A stretch of DNA of 64,000 nt. Origin: Metaruminococcus_A sp964607135. Lineage in GTDB: Bacteria > Bacillota > Clostridia > Oscillospirales > Ruminococcaceae. Positions 8,352 to 16,413 of this stretch are shown here, piece by piece (within the stretch, counting starts at the first letter, position 1; every line of letters begins with the position of its first letter). A model generated the notes under the pieces. That model searched no databases. It had not been told where the DNA came from and saw only the letters and a program-made list of their open reading frames with translations. The stretch lies in assembly GCA_964607135.1 (NCBI GenBank), contig CAZSIV010000006.1, positions 1 to 64,000 on the forward strand, given 5' to 3'. The translations under genes were made by a program, and so were the position numbers.

Positions 8352-8936
8352 TTATTTATTTTCCCTCACTGCCCGACAGGGATTACCATATGCTATGGTA
8401 TGATCCGGAATGTCCTTTGTAACAATGCTTCCCGCTCCAATGACAACATTGTTTCCAATCGTAACTCCCGGCATAATAATCGCTCCCCCGCCGATCCAGA
8501 CATTATCCCCTATCGTAACCGGTGCTGTTTGGGTTTTACAAAATTCAAACGAACCGTCTTCTTTAGGGTCCCCAAAACGGTCGAGTGCGTTTGTTGGGTG
8601 AAACGCCGTGTATATCTGTACATTTGGAGCGATCAGGGCATGGTCTCCAATGCGAATGATATTGTCATCTAAAAAGGTACAATTCATATTTACTTCGCAA
8701 TGATCGCCAAAATAAATATTTTTACCGTAATCAACAAAGAAAGGCGCAGTAATCCAAAGGTTTTTTCCTTTGCCTCCCAACAGCTTATTTAAGATTGCTT
8801 CTTTTTTCTGTGCATCGGCAGAGTCCGTTTGGTTATAATCCCTTGTCAGATCTTTTGCCTTATGCCATTGTGACAACAATTCGGCATCTCCGCAGTCATA
8901 AAGCTGTCCTGCCAACATTTTTTCTCTTTCCGTCAT
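8352..8936 (-). CDS. maltose/galactoside-type O-acetyltransferase
   Basis: A 194-residue left-handed beta-helix acetyltransferase that moves the acetyl group of acetyl-CoA onto a sugar hydroxyl. The N-terminus (MTEREKMLAGQLYDCGDAEL) carries the Mac domain of the maltose/galactoside group. Hexapeptide repeats follow from about residue 75 (IGDHALIAPNVQIY, IGDNVWIGGGAIIMPGVTIG), with the catalytic His in TAFHP at about 113. The C-terminal GNPCRAVREN is classic. Its base composition is clearly more AT-rich than that of the genes on both sides, which suggests recent acquisition (inference). The acceptor sugar cannot be told from sequence. Confidence 0.93.
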   Translation of the reverse strand: MTEREKMLAGQLYDCGDAELLSQWHKAKDLTRDYNQTDSADAQKKEAILNKLLGGKGKNLWITAPFFVDYGKNIYFGDHCEVNMNCTFLDDNIIRIGDHALIAPNVQIYTAFHPTNALDRFGDPKEDGSFEFCKTQTAPVTIGDNVWIGGGAIIMPGVTIGNNVVIGAGSIVTKDIPDHTIAYGNPCRAVRENK

Positions 8937-9154
8937 AATTTAACCTCCACAATTCCGGTTTTTCTCCTGAAACGGCGGACGTCGGCAAATTTTTAAAAAA
9001 TTTACATATTTGCCATCTCACTTTCAGGGCGGAGTGATATGTTGAAAAGGCGGCTGGCTTCGGGATTCCCGGGCCCCCGCCCTGATAAACAGCCGAAAGG
9101 AACGGCGCCGGAGCACATGCGCTTGCTGTGATCCCGCGCCGTATTGTGAACGAT

Positions 9155-9820
9155 ATGTTTTTAGACTGCGGCATCAATCTCTACTATGAAAAAGCCGGGG
9201 AGGGTCCGCCCCTCGTCCTGGTTCACGGCAACGGGGAAGACCACACGGTTTTCGACCGGCTGATTCCCCGCCTGGCGGAGTTTTTCACCGTTTACGCGGT
9301 CGATTCCCCGGGGCACGGGAGGAGCCAGAAGCCGGAGGGGTTCCACTACGCCGATTTTGCCGAAGCGCTTTCCGCTTTTATCGGGAAGCTGGGGCTTGAA
9401 CGGCCGTTTTTCTGCGGGTTCAGCGACGGCGGAATCATCGGGCTGCTCCTCGCTTCCTCCCGGCCGGCGCTCCTCTCCCGGATGGCCGTCTGCGGCGCGA
9501 ACCTCACGCCGGCGGGCCTCAAATGGGGATGGCGCATCCTTTTCCGGGCGGAATTCCTCCTGACCCGCCGCCCGCTCCTCAAAATGATGCTCGATGAGCC
9601 CCGGATCGCGGAGGAAACGCTTGCGCGGATCGAAATCCCCACCCTCGTCCTCGCGGGTGAGCGGGACCTCGTCAAAGAATCGGAGACCCGGGCCATCGCC
9701 GAAGGGATCCCCGGCGCGGCGCTCCAGATCCTGCCGGGGGAGACCCACGGGAGCTATGTCGTCCACACCGACAAGCTGTTCCCGCTGCTCCGGGACTTTT
9801 TTCTCCCGGGGGTTCAGTGA
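9155..9820 (+). CDS. alpha/beta hydrolase
   Basis: A 221-residue alpha/beta-hydrolase fold protein, probably an esterase or lipase-like enzyme of unknown substrate. Visible landmarks are the oxyanion-hole motif LVHGNGED (about residue 23), the nucleophile elbow GFSDGG with Ser at about 92, an acid residue in LAGERDLVKESE (about 175) and the catalytic His in GETHGSYV (about 203). The ATG at 9155 gives a start typical of the family (MFLDCGINLYYEKAGEG); an in-frame GTG at 9128 would add nine residues and neither start has a strong RBS. The 3' end faces that of the FMN reductase. Confidence 0.88.
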   Translation: MFLDCGINLYYEKAGEGPPLVLVHGNGEDHTVFDRLIPRLAEFFTVYAVDSPGHGRSQKPEGFHYADFAEALSAFIGKLGLERPFFCGFSDGGIIGLLLASSRPALLSRMAVCGANLTPAGLKWGWRILFRAEFLLTRRPLLKMMLDEPRIAEETLARIEIPTLVLAGERDLVKESETRAIAEGIPGAALQILPGETHGSYVVHTDKLFPLLRDFFLPGVQ

Positions 9821-9833
9821 CCCGCCTGCGGTT

Positions 9834-10376
9834 TTACAGCTCCTCGCAGAGCCGTTTTGCCGAAGCTTCGACCGCTTTCAGCATGTATTCCCGGGAAAAG
9901 CGGGTGACCGGCAGCCGGTCGCGGGGGATCATCCCGATATGGCTGAGCGTCTCCTCCATATTGAGCATACAGTAGGAGGTTCCCCTACCGGAGCCGCCCG
10001 CCGCCGCGACGAAGATGCAGGGCTTTTCCTTTAAATAGTGGTTGTGCGCCGTCTCCATCCGGCGGATTCGGTCCATCAGGGTTTTGAGCGGCTCGGAAAG
10101 GTCGTGCCAGTAGACCGGGGTGATCAGGACGACCGCCTCGGCTTCGACCATCTTTCGGTAGAGGGCGGCGACGTCGTCCCGGATGACGCAGCTTCCCTTT
10201 TCCTTGCATTCGCCGTAACCATTTTGACAGACGCGGCAGCGCTCGACCGACAGCGCGTTGAGCTGGACCGGCTCGGCTTCCCGCCCCGCCGCCGCAATCC
10301 CGCGGAGGGCGGCGTCCTTGCAGGCCGCGGTCAGCCCGTCCGGATTTGGGCTGCACCAGATAACGGGAATCGACAT
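9834..10376 (-). CDS. NADPH-dependent FMN reductase / flavodoxin-fold quinone reductase
   Basis: A 180-residue flavodoxin-like protein. The N-terminus (IWCSPNPDGLTAA) is the phosphate-binding loop for FMN, TPVYWHDLSEPLKTLMDR (about residue 95) is the family's second flavin loop, and a CRVCQNGYGECKEKGSC segment at about 50 is a cysteine cluster seen in the Fe-S-flavoprotein-like branch of clostridia. The ATG at 10376 is preceded by GAGGTG; the longer reading frame upstream lacks an RBS. Probable role: reduction of quinones, nitro compounds or other small acceptors; the true substrate is unknown. Confidence 0.9.
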   Translation of the reverse strand: MSIPVIWCSPNPDGLTAACKDAALRGIAAAGREAEPVQLNALSVERCRVCQNGYGECKEKGSCVIRDDVAALYRKMVEAEAVVLITPVYWHDLSEPLKTLMDRIRRMETAHNHYLKEKPCIFVAAAGGSGRGTSYCMLNMEETLSHIGMIPRDRLPVTRFSREYMLKAVEASAKRLCEEL

Positions 10377-10494
10377 AAACAACACCTCAACTCTGTTAAA
10401 ATAAAGATACCCTTTTATCATACTATGAAACAATGCTGCGGTAAAGACCATTTGCCGGGAATCGGCCTTGTACAAAGAAATCTTTTTGTTTTCG

Positions 10495-10523
10495 TTTACT
10501 TTCCATCTTGAATATGCTATAAT
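10495..10523 (+). promoter_or_regulatory. sigma-A promoter of the 99-residue hypothetical gene
   Basis: TTTACT (10495-10500), 17-base spacer, TATAAT (10518-10523). The transcribed leader to the ATG at 10637 is about 105 bases and shows no clear structure. Confidence 0.85.
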
Positions 10524-10636
10524 AATATATCAATCTATCTATGCCCTGTAAAATTGTCCGAATGCCAAAGCGAATGGATAGAAGCGGCGCGTTCCGTGCC
10601 GGACGACGAATGATGAATGAAAGAGAGGTAGTTCAA

Positions 10637-10936
10637 ATGAGCGAGAATCAAACCCCGTTTTTTACTTATAAAGGCAGGCCGCTCGTCCGCAAGGGCGACG
10701 AGATCTATTACGGCTCGATGGGAGACGATTTCGTCGTCATGCTGAACGTTCTTTCCCACACCAAAAACGGCGAGCTGGACTTGGCGGACGCCGTCACCAT
10801 CCAGCTTATGCGGACCGACACCACCATCAACCCGATGGACATCGTGGTCAAGAAAACTGAGAAAAAGGGACTTTACCAGGCGCTGGATATTGCGAACATC
10901 TGGCTTGAGCGCGCGTTGGAGGGCAAGCTGGAGTAA
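10637..10936 (+). CDS. conserved hypothetical protein, 99 residues
   Basis: A small soluble alpha/beta protein beginning MSENQTPFFTYKGRPLVRKG. No known motif, signal peptide or membrane segment is seen. The ATG at 10637 is chosen because AGAGAGGTAG lies just upstream; longer in-frame starts lie within the leader. It has its own promoter and a strong terminator, so it is a separate transcription unit. Phrases such as LSHTKNGELDLADAVTIQLM suggest a strand-helix fold used for binding, but the function is unknown. Confidence 0.8.
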   Translation: MSENQTPFFTYKGRPLVRKGDEIYYGSMGDDFVVMLNVLSHTKNGELDLADAVTIQLMRTDTTINPMDIVVKKTEKKGLYQALDIANIWLERALEGKLE

Positions 10937-10978
10937 ATCCATCTGTGTCGGCAGCAGTGAATTGCACGATTTTACTGG

Positions 10979-11014
10979 ACAAGGGCCAGCCGGAAGGCTG
11001 GCCCTTGTTGATTT
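10979..11014 (+). terminator. intrinsic terminator
   Basis: 13-bp perfect stem ACAAGGGCCAGCC with its complement, GGAA loop, then TGATTTTTG. It ends the transcript of the 99-residue hypothetical gene. Confidence 0.93.
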
Positions 11015-11115
11015 TTGTTTCGTTTTATACACACGCCTGTTCGTGCTTTCATTCCATCCGATATAACAAATCCTCTCAGACTGAAAACCGGCATTTCTTA
11101 CAGTGTGGAATTTGC

Positions 11116-11727
11116 TTATTTCGTCCGTTTTCTGATCAGGATAAAGCTTACGGCACAAACCAAAAAGAAGGCCGGGTAAAAAATCAAGGCGTGAAATCCT
11201 CCAGCCGGATAAGGCGCAATCCCCCCTTGTTTGAAAACGAGGGCTGAAACAAATCCGGCCAGCATAGAAACCGGCATAAAGGCAATTCCGATTATATTGA
11301 GCCAATCGACGTAAAACGGCGCTTTTTCGGCCGACAGTGTTTTCCCGATAAAATAGCCGGCGATTCCAACGGCTTGGATGATCATTGAACCCCAAATGGT
11401 TTCCATTGTTTGTTCTTCATGCCACCCGCCGAATGCGCAGAACAGTCCGATTGCGACAAAGGCCGTTGACGAGATGTAAAGCACCTTGCCCGCAATTTCT
11501 TTGCTTTTTTGTTCTCGATCTGTCACCGGCTCGATTCCCTTTAGGAGGTAATCAGTCGTCACGCCGAAAAAGTCGCTCATTACCATTATTTTTTCTAAAT
11601 CCGGTGTGCTCTGTCCACTTTCCCGTTTAGAAACGGCTTGCCGTGAAACGCCTATCTGATCTGCAAGCTCTTCTTGAGAGATTCCCCTTGTCTTTCTTAA
11701 AGATTGTATTCTATCTGCCAGATTCAC
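11116..11727 (-). CDS. XRE-family regulator with C-terminal membrane domain
   Basis: A 203-residue protein with an N-terminal Cro/CI helix-turn-helix (RIQSLRKTRGISQEELADQIG, residues about 4-60) and four hydrophobic segments in the C-terminal half (about residues 82-100, 108-127, 140-163 and 175-198). Membrane-tethered XRE proteins of this kind are common in Firmicutes near resistance or envelope genes. The GTG at 11727 is preferred because AAAGGGGCG lies 7-9 bases upstream. The usual SKWE of the recognition helix reads SKRE here. The P-type ATPase upstream on the same strand is separated by repeat cluster 2; co-regulation is only a guess. Confidence 0.86.
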   Translation of the reverse strand: MNLADRIQSLRKTRGISQEELADQIGVSRQAVSKRESGQSTPDLEKIMVMSDFFGVTTDYLLKGIEPVTDREQKSKEIAGKVLYISSTAFVAIGLFCAFGGWHEEQTMETIWGSMIIQAVGIAGYFIGKTLSAEKAPFYVDWLNIIGIAFMPVSMLAGFVSALVFKQGGIAPYPAGGFHALIFYPAFFLVCAVSFILIRKRTK

Positions 11728-11845
11728 TCTCAGCGCCCCTTTCTTCCACGGTCTCATTATAACCGGCAATTGCAGCGGTGTTTTTTGCTATGGGGCTATT
11801 TTATCAGAAACCGCTTCTGCATTCCACATCTTTTCAAAAGAAACG

Positions 11846-12517
11846 TCGAATCCCCCGCGAGCGCTTCTGCGCTCTGTGGTCAATACACGATCCCTAACCG
11901 GGACAGACTTCTAAGGCCGAAACCCGCGCGGCACGCCGGGTGCCCCCGGCTGGACAAACGCGGCCGGGTGATCCCGGCCGAACAGACGCGATACGCAGGC
12001 AGAATAAGTAATAACGTTGGCAACCCGCGAGATACCTTTACCCCATTTATTTTATTTCAAGTTTCTCGCAGGACTGAAACCTAAAAATCGGTAACTCGTT
12101 TGTGTGCGAATCACCAGCGGCGGTTCGCCGCCCTGCGCGGCACATGTTTCGTAAAACGCGCCTCGCAGGGCGAAATGCATCCGCTGTCAATCGCGATTCA
12201 TAAGTTGCTCTGAGATTGAGACTGGTAACCCGCGCGGCGCCTCGCAGGTCTATTACCCCAAAGTCAGCAAAACATTGGGGTGCGAATTGGCCACCGGGGC
12301 CACCCGGCGTGCCCGGCCACGGGCGCGCCTCGCAGGATTACAATCTTGAGATTGGTAGAATGTCAGTGTGCGAAATTGCCCGCAGGGGCACCCTGTCCCG
12401 CGCGGCACATCTTTGTATAACGCGCCTCGCAGGACTAAAACCCAAAATTAGCAAAACATTGGGGTGCGAATTGGCCTGCCCGGCCACGGGCTGCGAAATA
12501 CCAGCGGCGGTTCGCCG
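11846..12517. repeat. dispersed palindromic repeat cluster 2
   Basis: Four plus-oriented A-units (about 12065-12110, 12241-12287, 12328-12374, 12425-12471) and three B-units (about 11884-11933, 11985-12031, 12189-12237), joined by linkers such as GCCGGGTGATCCCGGC, CGGGGCCACCCGG and GGCGGTTCGCCGCC. The A-unit at 12241 has a perfect ACCCCAA/TTGGGGT stem. The last linker palindrome directly abuts the stop codon of the P-type ATPase. This is the largest cluster of the window; open frames crossing it are not genes. Confidence 0.87.
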
Positions 12518-12518
12518 C

Positions 12519-15134
12519 CTATCCTTCCCGGCGGCGGATCCAACCCGCCGCCTTGGCGAGTTCCAGAACGACGAGCGGGACAAAGGCCAGCCCCAGCGCC
12601 GTCAGATAGAGAATCGGCGGGAGCAGGATCAGTCCGAAGGCCGTTGCCAGAGGCGGGACGAAAGCCACCAGCGCAATCAGCCCGGCGGAGATCAGCGCAG
12701 CCACGTTCAGTTTCCGGTTGCCGAACGGCCCGATTTTAAAGAGGGAGCGGTCGGAACGCATATTGAAGGCGTGGATCACCTGGGCTGTTGAGAGGATGAG
12801 GAAGGCCATCGTCCGGCCGCCCTCCAGCGCTCCGGTCGCCTGCCGGCCATACCAGAACCCAAAGAGGGTCAGCGCGGCGAAGAGCGCGCCCTGCAAAACG
12901 ACCCGCACGCCCATCCCGTGGGCAAAAATCCCCTCGTCTTTCGGCTTGGGGCCCCGTTTCATCACGGCGTTGTCCAGCGGCTCCATCCCGAGGGCAATGG
13001 CCGGCAGGCTGTCGGTCACCAGGTTGATCCAGAGCAGCTGCATCGAAAGCAGGGGGGAATTCTTCCAGAAGAGCATGGCGATAAAGACGGTCAGCAGCTC
13101 GCCGATGTTGGTGCCGAGGAGGAAAACAACCGCTTTTTTGATGTTGTCGTAAATGCCGCGGCCCTCCCGGACTGCGTCGACGATGGTTGAAAAGTTATCG
13201 TCGGTCAGGGTTATGTCTGCTGCGCTCTTGGCGACGTCGGTTCCGGTGATCCCCATGGCGCAGCCGATATCCGCCGCCTTGAGGGCTGGCGCGTCGTTGA
13301 CGCCGTCCCCGGTCATCGAGACAATCTCCCCCTGCGCCTGCCACGCCTTGACGATCCGGATTTTATCCTCCGGCGACACCCGGGCGTAGACCGAGATGGT
13401 GCGAACCCGGTTTTTCAGCTCCTCCTCGCTCATCCGGGCGAGCTCCGGGCCGGTCACCGCATCCTCCCCGTCCAGCAGGATGCCGAGGCTTTTGGCGATG
13501 GCGGATGCGGTCTCGACGTGATCCCCGGTGATCATAACCGGCCTGATCCCGGCATCCCGGCAGATGCCGACCGCGTCCTTCACCTCCGGGCGGGGTGGGT
13601 CGATCATCCCGACCAGCCCCAGAAAGGTCAGCCCCTGTTCGAGCTCCTCGGGAACCGGCTCCTGCGGTACTTCGCTGATCTCCTTCCAGGCGACCGCCAG
13701 CACCCGGAGAGCATCCCGGCTCATCCGATCGGCCTCTTCCCGGGCCGCGTCCAGATTCCCGGCGGTACAGCGGGCGGCGAGGACGTCGAAGGCCCCTTTG
13801 ACGATCACAATGTTTTTTCCGCCGATCCGGTTGACGGTGGTCATCATCTTCCGGTCGGAGTCGAACGGGATTTCAGCGAGGCGGGGAGATTCCGCCGCAA
13901 GCCGTTCTTTCTCCATCCCGTTTTTATAAGCCGCGAGGACAATCGCCGTTTCGGTCGGATCGCCTAAAAGCCGCTCCTTCCCGTCCTCAACCGTCACCGA
14001 CCCGTCGCTGCAAAGGGTTCCATAGCGGAGCAGCTCCCGGATCGCATCCCCGTTTTCCCCGGAAATTTTCTCCCGCTCCCCGCTGTCGGCGCAGGCTTCG
14101 GCGAGGGTCATCCGGTTCTGAGTCAGAGTACCCGTTTTATCCGAGCAGATCACCGAGGCGCTTCCCAGCGTCTCCACAGCCGGAAGCCGACGGATGATGG
14201 CGTTTTTCTTCACCATTCGCTGGACGCCGATCGAAAGGACGATGGTGACGATGGCGGGAAGCCCCTCCGGGATCGCCGAGACAGCCAGTGAGACCGCTAT
14301 CATAAAAATTTCCATCGGCGGGATGCCGTCGATCATTCCGGTCACGAAGATGACGGCGCAGATGGCGAGAGCGGCGATCCCCAGGCATTTTCCGAGCTTT
14401 GAAAGCCTTTGCTGGAGCGGGGTTTGGGTCTCTCCCTCCCCTTCGAGCAGATGGGCGATCCGGCCCATCTCGGTCTCCATCCCGGTGGAGACGACGACCG
14501 CTCTTCCCCGGCCATAGGCGACGCTGCACCCGGAATAGACCATGTTTTTCCGGTCTCCGACCGGCGCGTCCGCCGGGACTTCGGCCCGGGCGTCCTTTTC
14601 GCTGGGAACCGATTCCCCGGTCAGCGCCGATTCATCCGCCTTCAGGCCGGCCGATTCGGCCAGCCTGGCATCGGCGGGGATCAAATCCCCGGCATCCAAT
14701 AAAATCAGGTCTCCGGGAACCAGTTTCGAAGCTTCCACCGTCTTTTCCCGGCCATCCCGGCAAACCTTCGCATGGGGGGCGGAAAGGTCTTTCAGGGCGT
14801 CAAGCGTCTTTTCCGCCCGGCTCTCCTGCACCGCCCCCATCACCGCATTGATGACGACGATCGTCAGGATTAGGCTCGGCTCAAAAAAATCCTTTGGGCG
14901 GCTTTCGATCAAGGCAATGATGAAAGAAACTGCGGTCGCTATCAGCAAAACGAGGATCATCGCGTCTTTGAACTGGTCTAAAAAGCGCTGGAACCCGGTT
15001 TTTTTCTTTCCGCCCCGGAGCCTGTTTTCGCCGTACTGCTCCAGCCGGGCGGTCGCTTCCCTTTCTGAAAGTCCCTCCGCTCCGGTTCCGAGCTCTTTTT
15101 CAACTGTCTGAAAATCCTGATCGTGCCATGACAT
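12519..15134 (-). CDS. calcium-type cation-transporting P-type ATPase
   Basis: An 871-residue P2-type ATPase of the SERCA/PMCA group that pumps cations, most likely Ca2+, out of the cell using ATP. Order: N-terminal cation ATPase domain, TM1-2, actuator domain with TGES (ALTGESVPSEK), TM3-4 with the ion-site motif IPEGLP, phosphorylation site DKTGTLT, nucleotide-binding domain, hinge TGDGVNDAPALK, and six C-terminal helices with NLVTDSLPA. These ion-binding motifs fit Ca2+ rather than Na+/K+. AGGAGG precedes the ATG. The stop codon touches repeat cluster 2. An AATCATATGATT palindrome lies in the upstream gap at about 15263-15274. Confidence 0.96.
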   Translation of the reverse strand: MSWHDQDFQTVEKELGTGAEGLSEREATARLEQYGENRLRGGKKKTGFQRFLDQFKDAMILVLLIATAVSFIIALIESRPKDFFEPSLILTIVVINAVMGAVQESRAEKTLDALKDLSAPHAKVCRDGREKTVEASKLVPGDLILLDAGDLIPADARLAESAGLKADESALTGESVPSEKDARAEVPADAPVGDRKNMVYSGCSVAYGRGRAVVVSTGMETEMGRIAHLLEGEGETQTPLQQRLSKLGKCLGIAALAICAVIFVTGMIDGIPPMEIFMIAVSLAVSAIPEGLPAIVTIVLSIGVQRMVKKNAIIRRLPAVETLGSASVICSDKTGTLTQNRMTLAEACADSGEREKISGENGDAIRELLRYGTLCSDGSVTVEDGKERLLGDPTETAIVLAAYKNGMEKERLAAESPRLAEIPFDSDRKMMTTVNRIGGKNIVIVKGAFDVLAARCTAGNLDAAREEADRMSRDALRVLAVAWKEISEVPQEPVPEELEQGLTFLGLVGMIDPPRPEVKDAVGICRDAGIRPVMITGDHVETASAIAKSLGILLDGEDAVTGPELARMSEEELKNRVRTISVYARVSPEDKIRIVKAWQAQGEIVSMTGDGVNDAPALKAADIGCAMGITGTDVAKSAADITLTDDNFSTIVDAVREGRGIYDNIKKAVVFLLGTNIGELLTVFIAMLFWKNSPLLSMQLLWINLVTDSLPAIALGMEPLDNAVMKRGPKPKDEGIFAHGMGVRVVLQGALFAALTLFGFWYGRQATGALEGGRTMAFLILSTAQVIHAFNMRSDRSLFKIGPFGNRKLNVAALISAGLIALVAFVPPLATAFGLILLPPILYLTALGLAFVPLVVLELAKAAGWIRRREG

Positions 15135-15358
15135 ATAATAGAATCCTCCTGTCCGTTTTTGATCCAGTTGTCTTTAGTCTGCCCCCGCATCCTCTTAAAA
15201 ATCGCGGACGGCGCCGTTTTTCGGGAAAAAGCCCGCCAGAGGCGGAGAAACCCGTCTGAATAATCATATGATTGAAAAGCCGATAAAATAGATTCGCTCC
15301 GTTTCAATTTAGAAAACAGTGCCAATTCTGTAAACAGATTTTTGACCGGTTTTCCCCC

Positions 15359-15412
15359 TTGACTTCTGTCAAAGGATATGTTATCCTGATAGCGGTATCA
15401 ACTTGTATATAC
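15359..15412 (+). promoter_or_regulatory. promoter and GntR/HutC-type operator of the sugar operon
   Basis: TTGACT (15359-15364), 17-base spacer, TATCCT (15382-15387). Downstream, GTATATAC (15405-15412) matches the GTnTAnAC half-site pattern known for HutC-subfamily GntR regulators. Because the operator lies just after the predicted start site, autorepression by the first gene is likely (inference). Confidence 0.75.
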
Positions 15413-15450
15413 CTGTCAAACTTAAAAAATATTTTTGAGGAGGGATTGCC

Positions 15451-16188
15451 GTGGAAAACTGCCTGAACCGCCAGAGCCCCCAGCCGCTCCACCTCCAGTT
15501 TGAGGAGCTCCTGCGCCGGCAGCTGGATAATGAAGAATGGGCGGTTCACTCCTGCATCCCCTCCGAAAACGAGCTCAGCCGGAAGTACGGCATCAGCCGG
15601 ATGACCGTCCGCGCTGTTCTGACCCGGTTGGTCGACGCGGGGCTTCTCTACCGCGTGCCCGGCAAAGGCACCTTTGTGGCGGAGCCGAAGATCGTTAGCC
15701 GCCCCCTTTCCCAGATGGGGATCACCCAGCAGCTTGAGCAGATGGGGTATGAAACCTCGACTCGGGTGGTCAACATCGGGGTTGTCTCCTGTCCTTCCAA
15801 AATGGCGAAGCGGCTGGAGATCGAGCCGGGGGCCGATGTCACCACCATCAAGCGGGTGCGGTTTGTCAAAGGCGAGCCGCTTTCGGTTCACACCTCCTAC
15901 ATCCCGCTCAGCGTCTGCCGCGACCTGGAGATGCAGGACTTCGAGCATCACCAGCTCTGCGACATCATGGAGCAGGTCTACCACCACAAGATCCTGCGCA
16001 GGGTGGAGACGCTGGAGTCCACCACCGCTTCGATCGACGAGGCGGAGCTCCTCGCCGTCCGCCCGGCTTTCCCCCTATTGCTCCTCAACACCACGATCTA
16101 CGCCGCCGGGGAGCTCCCGGTCGAGTGCTCCTCGGTGGTCTTCCGGGGCGACAAGTTCAAAATCAAGCTGGAATTCAACCAGTCCTGA
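15451..16188 (+). CDS. GntR family regulator, HutC/UTRA type
   Basis: The 245-residue protein has a winged-helix DNA-binding domain (about residues 8-75; ENELSRKYGISRMTVRAVLTRL) and a C-terminal UTRA ligand domain (about 95-240) related to chorismate lyase. Regulators of this kind bind a sugar phosphate or similar metabolite and release their operator. It is the first gene of the sugar operon and starts with GTG after GAGGAGGG. The effector is probably an intermediate of the downstream kinase/aldolase pathway (inference). Repeat cluster 3 begins four bases after the stop codon and separates it from the kinase gene. Confidence 0.93.
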   Translation: MENCLNRQSPQPLHLQFEELLRRQLDNEEWAVHSCIPSENELSRKYGISRMTVRAVLTRLVDAGLLYRVPGKGTFVAEPKIVSRPLSQMGITQQLEQMGYETSTRVVNIGVVSCPSKMAKRLEIEPGADVTTIKRVRFVKGEPLSVHTSYIPLSVCRDLEMQDFEHHQLCDIMEQVYHHKILRRVETLESTTASIDEAELLAVRPAFPLLLLNTTIYAAGELPVECSSVVFRGDKFKIKLEFNQS

Positions 16189-16191
16189 ACG

Positions 16192-16400
16192 CCGCGGCGG
16201 GGTGCCCCCGCTGGCGGACGCGATCCGCAGGCAGAATAAGTAATAATGTTGGTACCCCGCGCGGTACATTGTAGTTATTCTGCTTCATGCGCCTCGCAGG
16301 TTGATTACCCAAAAACCGGTGAAACATTGGTGTGCGAATTGTCCTGCCCGGCCACGGGCTGCGAATTACCGGCGGCGGTTCGCCGCCCCGCAGTAGAAAG
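16192..16400. repeat. dispersed palindromic repeat cluster 3 (inside an operon)
   Basis: One complete element: linker GCGGGGTGCCCCCGC, B-unit (about 16217-16264), middle segment, A-unit (about 16297-16342), linkers GCCCGGCCACGGGC and GGCGGCGGTTCGCCGCC. It lies between gntR and the kinase gene, so the full element would be transcribed within the operon mRNA. This is the cleanest single copy for defining the B-middle-A order. Confidence 0.88.
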
Positions 16401-16413
16401 AAGGAGAAACGCG

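Noticed and set aside
16246..16413. N-terminal extension of the FGGY kinase by 56 residues
   Set aside because: The extension is encoded by repeat cluster 3; AAGGAG and the family start both point to ATG 16414.
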